This document shows, piece after piece, positions 54,802 to 63,615 of a DNA stretch of 64,000 bases. Made by a program: the position numbers and the translations under genes. Numbering within the stretch: position 1 is the first letter of the stretch; every line of letters begins with the position of its first letter. Below the pieces are notes generated by a model that saw nothing but the letters and a program-made list of their open reading frames with translations, was not told the origin of the DNA and did not search any database. Source of the DNA: Pseudoduganella armeniaca (GTDB lineage: Bacteria > Pseudomonadota > Gammaproteobacteria > Burkholderiales > Burkholderiaceae_D); the NCBI RefSeq assembly GCF_003028855.1, contig NZ_CP028324.1, positions 2,728,001 to 2,792,000 on the forward strand, written 5' to 3'.

Positions 54802-55713
54802 TTATGCGGCTTCCCTTACTGGATTCGGGGTGATGCCGGCGAAGCTGACGTCCTTCCTCGTGTTGCGCAGGCCGTGGATGCCCGTCGTGAATTTCTCAAG
54901 ATTGCCCTGATCCTGCGCGGCAGCGGCAATGGCTTGCAAGAGCTGCTCGACCTTTTCTCCGTCATCCGGGCTGCCCAGCAGCGACGTGCGACAGGCTACA
55001 AAATCCGGCAGGATATGCTCGACCAGCCACGAGAGGTAATCGATCGTCTTCGCTGTATGAACACCTGCAGCGATATGATAGGTTTCCTCACCAGGAATTG
55101 GAGCGGCCGAGTGCCACCAGCCGCGCGGGATATACAGGATATCGCCGGCTTCCAGGATGCCGTCAAAAACGGGTACGGCGGGACATTCATGCTTGCGATC
55201 CTTGCTGCGCTGCGTGGGCAACGGCATTGGGAACGTGGGCTCATAGACTCGCCAATGCTTGCGGCCGATCAGCTGCACTGCGAACACATCATGTGTATCC
55301 CAATGCTTCCCGAAGGTGCCGGTGCCGCCAAACGCAGCATAACCATTCGCCACAACCTTTTCGCCGACGAGTTGGCACAGCTCGGCACAAATCGAGCCGA
55401 TGATCGGGCACTTATCGTCAACGCGGTTCATGACCAGCGTGGCGCCGGCAGTCAGCAATTCGCGTAGGCGCTGTGCATTGATACGCTGGCGAATGTCGTC
55501 CAAGTCTTGCACCGTGTCGAGATACGCGCCCGGGGGTAATAAGCCATTTAGATGAACGGAGAGCTTCTGGTCGTCCGGTGCCCATTGGTACAACATGCGC
55601 TCGACGTTTGGCCAGTCGTATTCGGTCGCCTCCAGCGCTTGTTTTCGATAAAGAATGCATTTTTCGAAATGGCTTGATAAGAACTGCGAATCGCTGATGC
55701 CCAATTTAACCAT
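54802..55713 (-). CDS. JmjC/cupin_4 (RoxA/YcfD-like) 2OG oxygenase
   Basis: 303 residues. Shows the bacterial ribosomal-oxygenase JmjC pattern: iron ligands in FGKHWDTHDVFAVQLIGRK (H-x-D), RKHWRVYEP after it, and the distal histidine in GDILYIPRGWWHSAAP. A helical C-terminal part follows. Family members hydroxylate Arg or His in ribosomal proteins L16 and L27, yet this copy is first in a five-gene set with a GG-leader peptide and its exporter. It may therefore hydroxylate the peptide. Ribosome site is weak (GGGA). It could instead be an unrelated neighbour. Confidence 0.85.
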   Translation of the reverse strand: MVKLGISDSQFLSSHFEKCILYRKQALEATEYDWPNVERMLYQWAPDDQKLSVHLNGLLPPGAYLDTVQDLDDIRQRINAQRLRELLTAGATLVMNRVDDKCPIIGSICAELCQLVGEKVVANGYAAFGGTGTFGKHWDTHDVFAVQLIGRKHWRVYEPTFPMPLPTQRSKDRKHECPAVPVFDGILEAGDILYIPRGWWHSAAPIPGEETYHIAAGVHTAKTIDYLSWLVEHILPDFVACRTSLLGSPDDGEKVEQLLQAIAAAAQDQGNLEKFTTGIHGLRNTRKDVSFAGITPNPVREAA

Positions 55714-56442
55714 TTTTTTTCCCGTCTTGATGTAGAGAATTTAATGAAGTCTGAATCTTCAGTCGTTAGCGTCCTGTTCCAAGCCCGAGAATGAGCGGGT
55801 AATGAAATATGCCGGCGCATTATCTTTGTGGCGTTTAATATATTTTTTGTAATAGGTGCGAGGATGTTACGTGGCTTCCCCTGCTGAAACTACCTGTCGA
55901 CTATTACAGCGTATTAACTTCGCATCATCCGGGGTTTCGTGACAATTGGTGAGACTTCCTGCAATTATTTACCTTAGAATCGCAGCCGGTTGCTGCACAG
56001 TGAAATCATTCCATGGTGTTGATGAGCAACATTTGTTCTACCGTTAGGCTGAATGTATTCAGTGCGCGATTCCTGCCTAATCGAGACTGCGCCGATTTAA
56101 CTAATCTGATGGCACGCGCGATTGGCCGCTGCGGATGGCCGCTTATATCCGATTGCGCCAAGAGACAGGATGATTCGGTCGCGTTAAGTCGCGTCATCAG
56201 TGACGAAGGTCTGCATCGGACCAGCCGCTGCCAGTATTGGTCGATGGGGGTGCGGCGCCAGGAGGCCGATCAGGAAGGTATCGAAGCCGTCCGGGATAAT
56301 CCGGGATAATGATGGGGGTGCACGGCGCGAACGCTGCCCACTGCGGTCGCGTCAATTTGCTTGGATCAAGCAGGGTAGATTCGTCCGGACCTGGCCGCGC
56401 CGTCCGCTAATCCAGGGGCGGCTCCACGGTCTGCCAATACGA
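55714..56442. other. Gene-poor, AT-richer stretch upstream of the oxygenase
   Basis: The left half (to about 56010) is A/T-rich and probably holds the promoter of the minus-strand peptide set, but no clean -35/-10 pair stands out. Short open frames at 56006-56309 have no ribosome site or recognisable product. A 10-base sequence CCGGGATAAT is duplicated in tandem at 56291-56310. Confidence 0.5.
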
Positions 56443-57057
56443 TCATCGCGGCGCCAGCACCAGTGTCGTTGCCAGTGTCAGCATCATTGCGCCGGTGAGC
56501 GCTTCGATCACGCGCCACACTTGCGGGCGTCCAAGCACGCCGGCAAACCGCGCCGCGCCGAACCCCAGGCCGGTGAACCACAGCAGCGAAGCCGTCATGG
56601 CGCCAGCGGCAAACACGGGGCGTTCACTCAGCGGGTAGCGGCCGCCGACGGCGCCCAGCAGCACAACAGTGTCGAGGTAGACATGCGGATTGAGCAACGA
56701 CAGCGCCAGGACGGTGACCAATGCCGCGCTCGCGTCGCTCGCCGTCGCGCCCGCGTCGGCCGCGAGTGCGGCCGGCCGCCACGCCCGCAGCCAACATTTG
56801 ACGCCGTACCACAGCAGAAACGCCGCGCCGCCCCACTTGGCTGCGGCCAGCAGGAAGGGCGATGACTCGATCAGCACACCCGCACCGGCCACGCCCAGGC
56901 CGATCAGCAACACGTCCACTACGATGCAGGCGACGACCGTCAGGGCCACGTGCTGGCGCTGCACACCCATGCGCAGCACGTGGGCGTTCTGCGCCCCGAT
57001 TGCCATGATCAGGCTGGCCCCGAGGCCTAGACCGTTGAGATAAACCGTTGTCGTCAT
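56443..57057 (-). CDS. LysE/ArgO family basic amino acid exporter
   Basis: 204 residues from ATG 57057 (GGGAGAG ribosome site). Six hydrophobic segments; N-terminal GLGLGASLIMAIGAQNAHVLRMG and internal LSLLNPHVYLDTVVLLGA are diagnostic for LysE/ArgO. Exports lysine or arginine and the toxic analogue canavanine in relatives. Divergent from argP, its usual activator. Confidence 0.92.
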   Translation of the reverse strand: MTTTVYLNGLGLGASLIMAIGAQNAHVLRMGVQRQHVALTVVACIVVDVLLIGLGVAGAGVLIESSPFLLAAAKWGGAAFLLWYGVKCWLRAWRPAALAADAGATASDASAALVTVLALSLLNPHVYLDTVVLLGAVGGRYPLSERPVFAAGAMTASLLWFTGLGFGAARFAGVLGRPQVWRVIEALTGAMMLTLATTLVLAPR

Positions 57058-57108
57058 TACGCTCTCCCGTGGAAAGCGCCGATTGTCCAGCGCCATGCCT
57101 TGAAAGTG

Positions 57109-57148
57109 AAGCTGGGTTAATATCATTCATCTTGCATTAGCCCAGCTT
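57109..57148. promoter_or_regulatory. Dyad between argP and the LysE/ArgO gene
   Basis: AAGCTGGGTTAA (57109-57120) and TTAGCCCAGCTT (57137-57148) are inverted copies with one mismatch, separated by 16 bases. The site ends nine bases before the argP ATG and about 50 bases from the exporter start, so it can serve both activation of the exporter and autoregulation. Confidence 0.6.
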
Positions 57149-57157
57149 AATTTCGCA

Positions 57158-58057
57158 ATGACCCTCGACACGCGCCAATGCGACGCATTCCTTGCCGCGG
57201 CGGACGCCGGCAGCTTCGAGTTGGCGGCCGCGCAGCTCAACGTGACGCCTTCGGCGATCTCCCAGCGCATCGCAGCCTTGGAGACGGCCCTGGGAGCGCC
57301 CCTGCTGATCCGCAGCCGTCCCTGCCGGACGACGGCTGCAGGTCAGCACCTGCTGCAATATCTGCGCCGCAGCCGTTTGCTGGAAGCGGAATTTCTATCC
57401 GAAATCGGTACGGACGAGCGCCAGCCCATTCAAGTGGCGATCGCCGTCAATAACGACACCCTTGGAACCTGGCTACTGCCGGCATTGATAGAGATTCTGG
57501 CCGAGCAGAATATGACGGTGGAAATACTGCTCGACGACCAGACCTACACTTATTCGCTGCTGGAAAAAGGGCTGGCCCTGGCCGGGATTTCCAGCGAGGC
57601 GTTGCCGATGCGCGGTTGCACGGTGCAGCCACTGGGCACCATGCGCTATCGTCTGCTTGCCAGTAAAGCGTTCGCCCAGCATTGGTTTCCCGACGGTTTT
57701 ACCCGCGAAGCGGCGCGCCGGGCGCCCGTCCTGTTTTTCGATCGCAAGGACAAATTACAGTCGGATTTCCTGGAACGCCAGCTGGGTTTGCTGCCGGGGG
57801 CCTATCCCGTGCATTATGTGCCGTCCAGCGATCCCTTCGTACGCGCTATTCGCCTGGGGCTCGGCTATGGCATGCTGCCGTCGCAGCAATATGGCGACGG
57901 ACTGGAAACGGGCGAGCTGGTCGATTTATGTCCGGGAGAATATCGGGACGTGGCGTTGTACTGGCATGCGTGGCGCGTGCAGTCGCCGAAGCTGGAACGG
58001 CTAGGACAACGTATCGTGGACGCCGCCAGAGGGGAACTGCTGCAGGCGCCGGACTGA
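57158..58057 (+). CDS. argP: LysR-family regulator ArgP
   Basis: 299 residues. N-terminal winged HTH (FLAAADAGSFELAAAQLNVTPSAISQRI, in part) and a LysR substrate-binding domain (VAIAVNNDTLGTWLLPAL, LLDDQTYTYSLLEKG) that closely follows ArgP/IciA. In other bacteria ArgP activates the divergent exporter when arginine is high and responds oppositely to lysine. The divergent layout here fits. Confidence 0.92.
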   Translation: MTLDTRQCDAFLAAADAGSFELAAAQLNVTPSAISQRIAALETALGAPLLIRSRPCRTTAAGQHLLQYLRRSRLLEAEFLSEIGTDERQPIQVAIAVNNDTLGTWLLPALIEILAEQNMTVEILLDDQTYTYSLLEKGLALAGISSEALPMRGCTVQPLGTMRYRLLASKAFAQHWFPDGFTREAARRAPVLFFDRKDKLQSDFLERQLGLLPGAYPVHYVPSSDPFVRAIRLGLGYGMLPSQQYGDGLETGELVDLCPGEYRDVALYWHAWRVQSPKLERLGQRIVDAARGELLQAPD

Positions 58058-58095
58058 AAACTGGCGTTATCGCGCCAGGGGCTGGCTTGGTGACT

Positions 58096-58148
58096 GCCGG
58101 GCTCGTGTCCATGTCGGGGTCTGACCCCAAGGTGGACACGGGCCCGGC
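58096..58148. terminator. Convergent-gene hairpin containing a REP-like core
   Basis: GCCGGGCTCGTGTCCA (58096-58111) and TGGACACGGGCCCGGC (58133-58148) pair at 15 of 16 positions; the loop carries a second palindrome GGGGTCTGACCCC (58116-58128). TTTATT follows on the plus strand. It lies between the convergent argP and ansB genes. Confidence 0.7.
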
Positions 58149-58159
58149 TTTATTGCGGG

Positions 58160-59236
58160 TTAATACGTGTAGAACATGCGCTGGATATCGCGCGTGTTAT
58201 TGGTCTTGGTCAGTGCCAGCATCAGCAGGATGCGCGCTTTTTGCGGGCTCAGCGTATCGGCAGCAACGAAATCGAGCTCGTCGTCATTCGCTTCGCCATT
58301 ACGTGCCAGGATGCCCTGGCCGACGCGGCTGGCGCGCACGATGAGCGTGCCTTTCTTGCGCGCGGCGACCAGGCCGGGTTTGACGCGGGCGGCAATCGAA
58401 CCGTCGCCGACGCCGGCGTGAATAATGCCCTTGGCGCCATTGGCGATAAAGGCGTCCAGCGCCACCGTATTCATATTGGCATAGCCGTAGACGATATCGA
58501 CTTGCGGCAGCGCCGTCAGGTTGGCGATATCGAATTCACTGTCGACCGTATGCTTGCGGGTCGAGGCGCGATAGAAGAACGGTTTGCCGCCTTGCACATA
58601 ACCCAGCAGGCCCAATTCCGGGGTCTTGAAACTGTCCGGCGTCGAGGTATTGGTTTTCGTGACGTCGCGGGCGGCGTGGATCTGGTCGTTCAGCGCCAGC
58701 AGCACGCCCTTGCCGACGGCTTCCTGGCTGCCGGCGATGGAGACGGCGTTGTACAGGTTGATCGGGCCGTCGGCCGACAGGGCGGTGGAAGGGCGCATCG
58801 CGCCGACCAGCACCACCGGCTTCTTGCTCTTCACGACCAGGTCGAGGAAGTACGCGGTTTCTTCCATCGTGTCGGTGCCGTGCGTGATGACGATGCCGTC
58901 TACATCGTTCTGCGCCAGCAGCGCGTTGACGCGCTTGCCCAGGGTCAGCCAGTGTTCGTTCGTCATGCTTTCGCTGGCGATCTGGAACACCTGTTCGCCC
59001 TTGACGTTGGCGATCTTGGCCAGTTCCGGCACCGCGTTGATCAGCTGCTGCACGCCCACGGTGGCTGCCGTGTAGCCGACGGTGGTCGTGCTGGTCGCGC
59101 CCGTGCCGGCGATCGTGCCGCCGGTGGCCAGTACCGTCACGTTCGGCAACTTGGCCGTCTGTGCCTGGGCGGCCGTGATGGCCGTCAACGCGCAAAACGT
59201 CGCTACCAGCCAGCGTGACACTGTTGTGCTCTTCAT
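58160..59236 (-). CDS. ansB: Type II (periplasmic) L-asparaginase
   Basis: 358 residues. Signal peptide ends ITAAQAQ. Both active-site threonines are present: ATGGTIAGTG near the mature N-terminus and VITHGTDTMEETAYFL about 80 residues later. The C-terminal NNTRDIQRMFYTY is typical. Hydrolyses asparagine to aspartate and ammonia in the periplasm. Confidence 0.95.
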   Translation of the reverse strand: MKSTTVSRWLVATFCALTAITAAQAQTAKLPNVTVLATGGTIAGTGATSTTTVGYTAATVGVQQLINAVPELAKIANVKGEQVFQIASESMTNEHWLTLGKRVNALLAQNDVDGIVITHGTDTMEETAYFLDLVVKSKKPVVLVGAMRPSTALSADGPINLYNAVSIAGSQEAVGKGVLLALNDQIHAARDVTKTNTSTPDSFKTPELGLLGYVQGGKPFFYRASTRKHTVDSEFDIANLTALPQVDIVYGYANMNTVALDAFIANGAKGIIHAGVGDGSIAARVKPGLVAARKKGTLIVRASRVGQGILARNGEANDDELDFVAADTLSPQKARILLMLALTKTNNTRDIQRMFYTY

Positions 59237-59407
59237 ATGCTCTCCTCATCAGGACGTTGTAATACGCGCATCTTAATACACAGACAAGGTGCTGTACCAG
59301 TGCAACTTGGGGCTTTTACTGATGGAAATACTCGGCAGTTTCAGGCATATTGGCAGGCTGTCGATCAATATTTGTTGCTATTTAGCATTAAGTCAACGGG
59401 TGGAAGC

Positions 59408-59926
59408 TTGGAAACCGACGTACTGAACCTGGCGGTCGTCATGCACCGCAAGCCACTGGCGAGCCGCTGGCAGCCATATCGGTGGCAGCCGCTGGAAGTG
59501 CTGGTCGAACCCGCTCTAGCGGACACGGCCGCGCGCTGCCTGCGCGACGACCCGGCCGACCTGCGCTGGCTGTTCGCCGGTTTCGAACTGCGCCTGTACA
59601 GCGACGAGGCCGAGGGCTATTTCCTCAATGTGGACACGGGCGCGCCTTGCTGGTTCGTCATGTGGCGCATGGAAGAGCTCGACGGCGTCGAAGTCGCCGT
59701 GCCGCGCACCGTGACGCTGTCGTACAACGAGGCGGCGCGCTTGATGGACGGCGGCGAACAGGTCGATACCGTGCCCGCGCCCGCGCTGATCGCCGAGCGC
59801 CTGCGCGAATTCGTCCAGGCCTACTATCGGCCGGAGCCGAAGCGCAAGCGCCGCAAGCCATCCTTCGAGGGTGGCGCCGGTGTCGCGGAGATGGCCAAGG
59901 CGGAGCGGGCAGGCCATGGCAGCTGA
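59408..59926 (+). CDS. DUF3305 family protein (formate dehydrogenase locus)
   Basis: 172 residues if TTG 59408 (with GGTGGAAG before it) is the start; the frame is open to 59237 but the extra residues look non-coding, and ATG 59441 is another option. Matches DUF3305: VVMHRKPLASRWQPYRWQPLEV, GFELRLYSDEAEGYFLNV, PCWFVMWRMEE. The family is found almost only with formate dehydrogenase genes; its exact role is unknown. It overlaps the DUF3306 gene by 11 bases. Confidence 0.82.
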   Translation: METDVLNLAVVMHRKPLASRWQPYRWQPLEVLVEPALADTAARCLRDDPADLRWLFAGFELRLYSDEAEGYFLNVDTGAPCWFVMWRMEELDGVEVAVPRTVTLSYNEAARLMDGGEQVDTVPAPALIAERLREFVQAYYRPEPKRKRRKPSFEGGAGVAEMAKAERAGHGS

Positions 59927-60551
59927 GACATTCTTCGCGCGCTGGTCGCGCGTCAAGGCCAAGGCCGAGGCCAGCGCCAAGGCCGAGCCCAGCGAGGTGG
60001 CCGCGCCGCGCCCGGAAGTGGCCGCGCTGCCTGCCGTTGCTGCTGCTGATAGCGCTGTCATGACGCCGCCCGAGTCGGCGCCGACCATCGAGCAGGTGGC
60101 GCAGCTGCAGGCGGACGGCGACTTCCGCCCCTTCGTCGCGCGCGGCGTGGACGAGGGCGTACGCCGTGCCGCCATGAAGAAGCTGTTCAGCGATCCGCAC
60201 TTCAACGTGATGGACGGCCTGGACATTTATATCGACGACTACTCGAAGCCGGACCCGATCCCGGCCGCGATGCTGCTGGCCCTGAACCACGCGAAGGACC
60301 TGCTCGATCCGCTGGGCACGCTTGCGCGGGAGCATGCCAAGCGCGGCCTGCTGACGGCGGCCGAGCTTGCCGACGCCGCCGCGACGCAGGAACCGCCGAC
60401 CGAGCTGCCGACCGGGTTGACCGAGCCGGCCGCGCCGGCCGAAACCCTGGAGCCGGAAGCTCCCACCGCCAACGCCGCAGCGGACGACGCGGCGACCATC
60501 GACCCAGCCAACCGCCAGGAAGACCATGAACAGCCGAATCAAAGTATGTAA
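59916..60551 (+). CDS. DUF3306 family protein (formate dehydrogenase locus)
   Basis: 211 residues from ATG 59916, inside the end of the DUF3305 gene. FFARWSRVKAKA at the N-terminus and the core FVARGVDEGVRRAAMKKLFSDP with MDGLDIYIDDYSKPDPIP are diagnostic for DUF3306. Both ends are Ala/Glu/Pro-rich and probably disordered. It overlaps the next gene by 26 bases. Suspected assembly factor for formate dehydrogenase. Confidence 0.85.
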   Translation: MAAETFFARWSRVKAKAEASAKAEPSEVAAPRPEVAALPAVAAADSAVMTPPESAPTIEQVAQLQADGDFRPFVARGVDEGVRRAAMKKLFSDPHFNVMDGLDIYIDDYSKPDPIPAAMLLALNHAKDLLDPLGTLAREHAKRGLLTAAELADAAATQEPPTELPTGLTEPAAPAETLEPEAPTANAAADDAATIDPANRQEDHEQPNQSM

Positions 60552-62622
60552 CTGCAACCGCACGATGCCCGTCGACGGCGCTGCGCTGGGCGCCGCCCTG
60601 GACGCGGGCACCTTGCCCGTGGCCACGCAGCTGTGCCGCCGCGAGGTGGGCGGCTACCTGGACAGCCTGGACGGCAGCGAGAAGATCGTGGTCGGCTGCA
60701 CGCAGGAGCAGCCGCTGTTCGCGGAACTGGCCGAGCAGAAAGGGACGGTGGCGCCGCTGCGCTTCGTCAACCTGCGCGAGTCGGGCGGCTGGGGGCAGGA
60801 AGGCGCGCAGGCCACGCCGAAGATGGCCGCGCTGCTGGCGATGGCGCGCCTGCCGGATCCGGAACCGGTGCCCGAAGTGGAATATCACTCGGAAGGCCGG
60901 GTGCTGATCACGGGTCCGGCCGCGCGCGTGCTGCCGTGGGCGCGCCGCCTGCAGGGCCAGCTCGAAGTCTCCGTACTGCTGACCGACACCGGCGGTGCCG
61001 TGCTGGCCGGCGGCCAGGACTGGCCCACGTTCGCCGGCAGCGACGTCGTCGTCAAGGGCTGGCTGGGCCGGTTCGACGTGACGTGGCGCCAGGCCAACCC
61101 GATCGACCTGGACCTGTGCACGCGCTGTAACGCCTGCGTCAAGGCCTGCCCGGAAGGCGCCATCGGGCTCGATTACCAGGTCAACCTGGACGCCTGCTCG
61201 GCGCACGGCGATTGCGTGAAAGCCTGCGGCGCCGTCGGCGCGATCGACTTCAACCGCGCCGACACCGCCCGCAGCGGCCAGTTCGACCTGGTGTTCGACC
61301 TGCACGAGCAGCCGCTGCTGACGCTGCACCAGCCGCCGCAAGGCTATTTCGCGCCCGGCGCATCGGACGTCAAGGCGGCCGAACAGGCCATGCAGTTGGC
61401 CACGTTGACGGGCACCTTCGGCAAACCCAAGTTCTTCCAGTACAAGGACAGCATCTGCGCGCACGGCCGCAACAAGAAGATCGGCTGCAACGCCTGCGTG
61501 GAGGTGTGCTCGGCCGCGGCGGTCAGCCATGACGGCGACAAGATCCGCGTCAACCCGAACCTGTGCGTGGGCTGCGGCGCCTGCACCACCGTGTGCCCGA
61601 CCGGCGCGCTGTCGTACGCCTACCCGCGCGTGGCCGACCAGGGCGCACGCATCCGTACGCTGCTGGCGACCTATGCGAAGGCGGGCGGTAAGCGTCCCGC
61701 GCTGCTGCTGCATTCCCAGGAAGAGGGCGCGGCATTGGTCGAGGCACTGGGCCGCGCGGCTGGCGCCGGCCAATTGCGCGGCGTGCCGGCACGGGTGCTG
61801 CCGCTGCCGTTGCACCACGTGGCTTCGGTCGGCATCGACGTCTGGCTGGCGGCCGTCGCCTACGGCGCGGCCAATGTGCTGATCCTCGCCACCGGCGCGG
61901 AAGCGCCGCAGTACGTGACGGCGCTGACCCAGCAGGTCGAGATCGCCCGTACGATCCTGGCAAGCCTCGGCTACGGTGCCGGCCACGTGCAGTTGCTGCA
62001 AGCGGGCGACGCCGCCGCGCTGGACGTTGCGCTGCGCCGCATCGAAGCCGGCCAGGTCCCGGCCGTGCCGGCCACGTTCGCCATCGGCGGCGGCAAGGGT
62101 GGCGACAAGCGCACAACCCTGGACTTCGCCATCGACCACCTGGCCCGGCATGCACCGACGCCGCAACGCGAGATCGCGCTGCCGGCCGGCAGCCCGTTCG
62201 GCGCGGTGAGCGTGAAGACGGATGCCTGCACGCTGTGCATGGCCTGCGTCGGCGCCTGCCCGTCCTCGGCCCTGGCGGACAATCCGAACGCGCCGCAGCT
62301 GCGCTTCACGGAGTCGAACTGCGTGCAGTGCGGCCTGTGCGCGAAGACCTGCCCGGAAAACGCCATCGAACTGACGCCGCGCCTGCTGCTGGCACCCGAT
62401 GCGAAGCAGCCACGCGTGCTGAACGAAGCCAAACCCTATCACTGCATCCGCTGCGAAAAGCCGTTCGGCACCTTGCAGATGGTGGAGAACATGGTGGCCA
62501 AGCTGTCCAGCCACGGCGCGTTCGCGGCCAACCTGGATCGCCTGCGCATGTGTTCCGACTGCCGTGTCGTCGACATGATGCAGCCGGCCAAAGAAGTCTC
62601 GATCTTCGAGGTGAAGCGATGA
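60526..62622 (+). CDS. Multi-cluster 4Fe-4S protein of the formate dehydrogenase locus
   Basis: 698 residues with ferredoxin-type C-x2-C-x2-C-x3-C clusters: CTRCNACVKACPEGAI, then GCNACVEVC, CVGCGACTTVCPTGAL, CTLCMACVGACPSSAL and CVQCGLCAKTCPENAI. There is also an N-terminal CNCN motif and a C-terminal pair of CxxC (CIRCEKPFG; MCSDCRVVD). Cytoplasmic. Such proteins are routinely encoded between DUF3306 and the TorD-like chaperone in betaproteobacterial formate dehydrogenase clusters and may pass electrons or help assembly. Confidence 0.85.
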   Translation: MNSRIKVCNCNRTMPVDGAALGAALDAGTLPVATQLCRREVGGYLDSLDGSEKIVVGCTQEQPLFAELAEQKGTVAPLRFVNLRESGGWGQEGAQATPKMAALLAMARLPDPEPVPEVEYHSEGRVLITGPAARVLPWARRLQGQLEVSVLLTDTGGAVLAGGQDWPTFAGSDVVVKGWLGRFDVTWRQANPIDLDLCTRCNACVKACPEGAIGLDYQVNLDACSAHGDCVKACGAVGAIDFNRADTARSGQFDLVFDLHEQPLLTLHQPPQGYFAPGASDVKAAEQAMQLATLTGTFGKPKFFQYKDSICAHGRNKKIGCNACVEVCSAAAVSHDGDKIRVNPNLCVGCGACTTVCPTGALSYAYPRVADQGARIRTLLATYAKAGGKRPALLLHSQEEGAALVEALGRAAGAGQLRGVPARVLPLPLHHVASVGIDVWLAAVAYGAANVLILATGAEAPQYVTALTQQVEIARTILASLGYGAGHVQLLQAGDAAALDVALRRIEAGQVPAVPATFAIGGGKGGDKRTTLDFAIDHLARHAPTPQREIALPAGSPFGAVSVKTDACTLCMACVGACPSSALADNPNAPQLRFTESNCVQCGLCAKTCPENAIELTPRLLLAPDAKQPRVLNEAKPYHCIRCEKPFGTLQMVENMVAKLSSHGAFAANLDRLRMCSDCRVVDMMQPAKEVSIFEVKR

Positions 62623-63230
62623 ACGAAACCCGACTCCAATTCGAAACGCCGGACAGCGGCGAGGAAGCGGCGCGCGCCGAGCTGTATGGCCTGCTGTCGA
62701 TGCTGTTCTACCAGGCACCCGGCGCCGAGCTGCTGGCCGCCATCGCGGCCGCGCCGGCCGAAGGCGAGGGCGAGCTGCCCGACGCCTGGCGCGCCTTGCA
62801 GCTCGCCTGCGCCAGCGCCGACGCCCCCGCCGTGCAGGGCGAATACGACACGCTGTTCGTCAGCACCGGCAAGCCCGAGGTGTTCCTGTACGGCTCCTAT
62901 TACATGTCCGGCTTCCTGATGGAGAAGCCCTTGGCGCTGTTGCGCGCGGAACTGGCGCGACTGGGCCTGGAACGCAGCGACGCCATGCCGGAAAGCGAGG
63001 ACCACATCGCCGCGCTGTGCGACGTCATGCGCGTGCTGATCTCGTCCGACGACGTGCTGCATGGCAGCATCGCAACGCAGAAGCAGTTCTTCGGCGGCCA
63101 GATGCAGCCGTGGGTGCAGCAGCTGTGCGACGCCGTCGCGGCCCATCCGCAGGCGCATTTCTACCGGCATGTCGCCGCGCTGGCCGGGGCGTTCTTCGCC
63201 GTCGAAATGCAGGCGTTCGACATGAGTTGA
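62619..63230 (+). CDS. TorD-family molybdoenzyme chaperone
   Basis: 203 residues from ATG 62619, overlapping the previous stop (ATGA). All-helical; signature segments ARAELYGLLSMLFYQAP, GEYDTLFV, YGSYYMSGFLMEKPL and SEDHIAALCDVMRVL (E-x-x-D-H-x-x-x-L) are typical of TorD/DmsD. It should bind the Tat signal of the formate dehydrogenase catalytic subunit encoded two genes on. Confidence 0.88.
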   Translation: MNETRLQFETPDSGEEAARAELYGLLSMLFYQAPGAELLAAIAAAPAEGEGELPDAWRALQLACASADAPAVQGEYDTLFVSTGKPEVFLYGSYYMSGFLMEKPLALLRAELARLGLERSDAMPESEDHIAALCDVMRVLISSDDVLHGSIATQKQFFGGQMQPWVQQLCDAVAAHPQAHFYRHVAALAGAFFAVEMQAFDMS

Positions 63231-63234
63231 CGTC

Positions 63235-63304
63235 AAACCCAGTGGTGACAGGCACCTGTTCGCGGGTCTACGACCCGCCAACAGGTGCCTGTCACCGTGG
63301 GTTT
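63235..63304. repeat. 70-base near-perfect dyad with GGTGACAGGCACCTGTT arms
   Basis: AAACCCAGTGGTGACAGG... (63235-63267) is inverted at 63272-63304, ending ...CCTGTCACCGTGGGTTT, with inner GCGGGT/ACCCGC. It lies between the TorD-like gene and the small Tat gene and may be a terminator or a mobile palindromic repeat distinct from the GGGGTC family. Confidence 0.8.
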
Positions 63305-63399
63305 AGCAAGCCGTCGTGTTACGAGCGTGAAAATGTGTGAGAATGTCGATTAATTCTATTAAGCAACAAGTGTTAACAAAACCGTCTGAGGAGACCAGC

Positions 63400-63597
63400 T
63401 TGTCTACCCAACCCAAACCCACGCGCAGGTCGTTCTTCGCCGGCCTCGGCGCCGTCGCCGCGGCCGGTGTCGCCGTCAAACTGGCCGGCAAACCCGCCGA
63501 ACCCGTTGCCGCCGAGCCGGCGCTAGCCGAACCGGAAGGCAGCGGCTACCGGCTCTCCGAACACGTCAAGAAGTACTACCGTACCACCCGGATCTGA
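63400..63597 (+). CDS. Small Tat-signal protein of the formate dehydrogenase locus
   Basis: 65 residues from TTG 63400, chosen because GAGGAG ends six bases upstream; the longer frame from 63337 has no ribosome site. PTRRSFFAGLGAVAAAGVAV is a twin-arginine signal, followed by an Ala/Pro/Glu linker and a conserved-looking GYRLSEHVKKYYRTTRI end. Such short proteins precede the catalytic subunit in many formate dehydrogenase operons; the role is unknown. Confidence 0.75.
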   Translation: MSTQPKPTRRSFFAGLGAVAAAGVAVKLAGKPAEPVAAEPALAEPEGSGYRLSEHVKKYYRTTRI

Positions 63598-63615
63598 TGC
63601 AGGGAAAGGATCACC

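Noticed and set aside
56013..56309. 98-residue plus-strand open frame in the accessory region
   Set aside because: No ribosome site, no leader or membrane pattern, overlaps another short frame on the opposite strand.
60202..62718. 838-residue minus-strand open frame
   Set aside because: Antisense shadow of the DUF3306 and iron-sulfur genes; no family resemblance.
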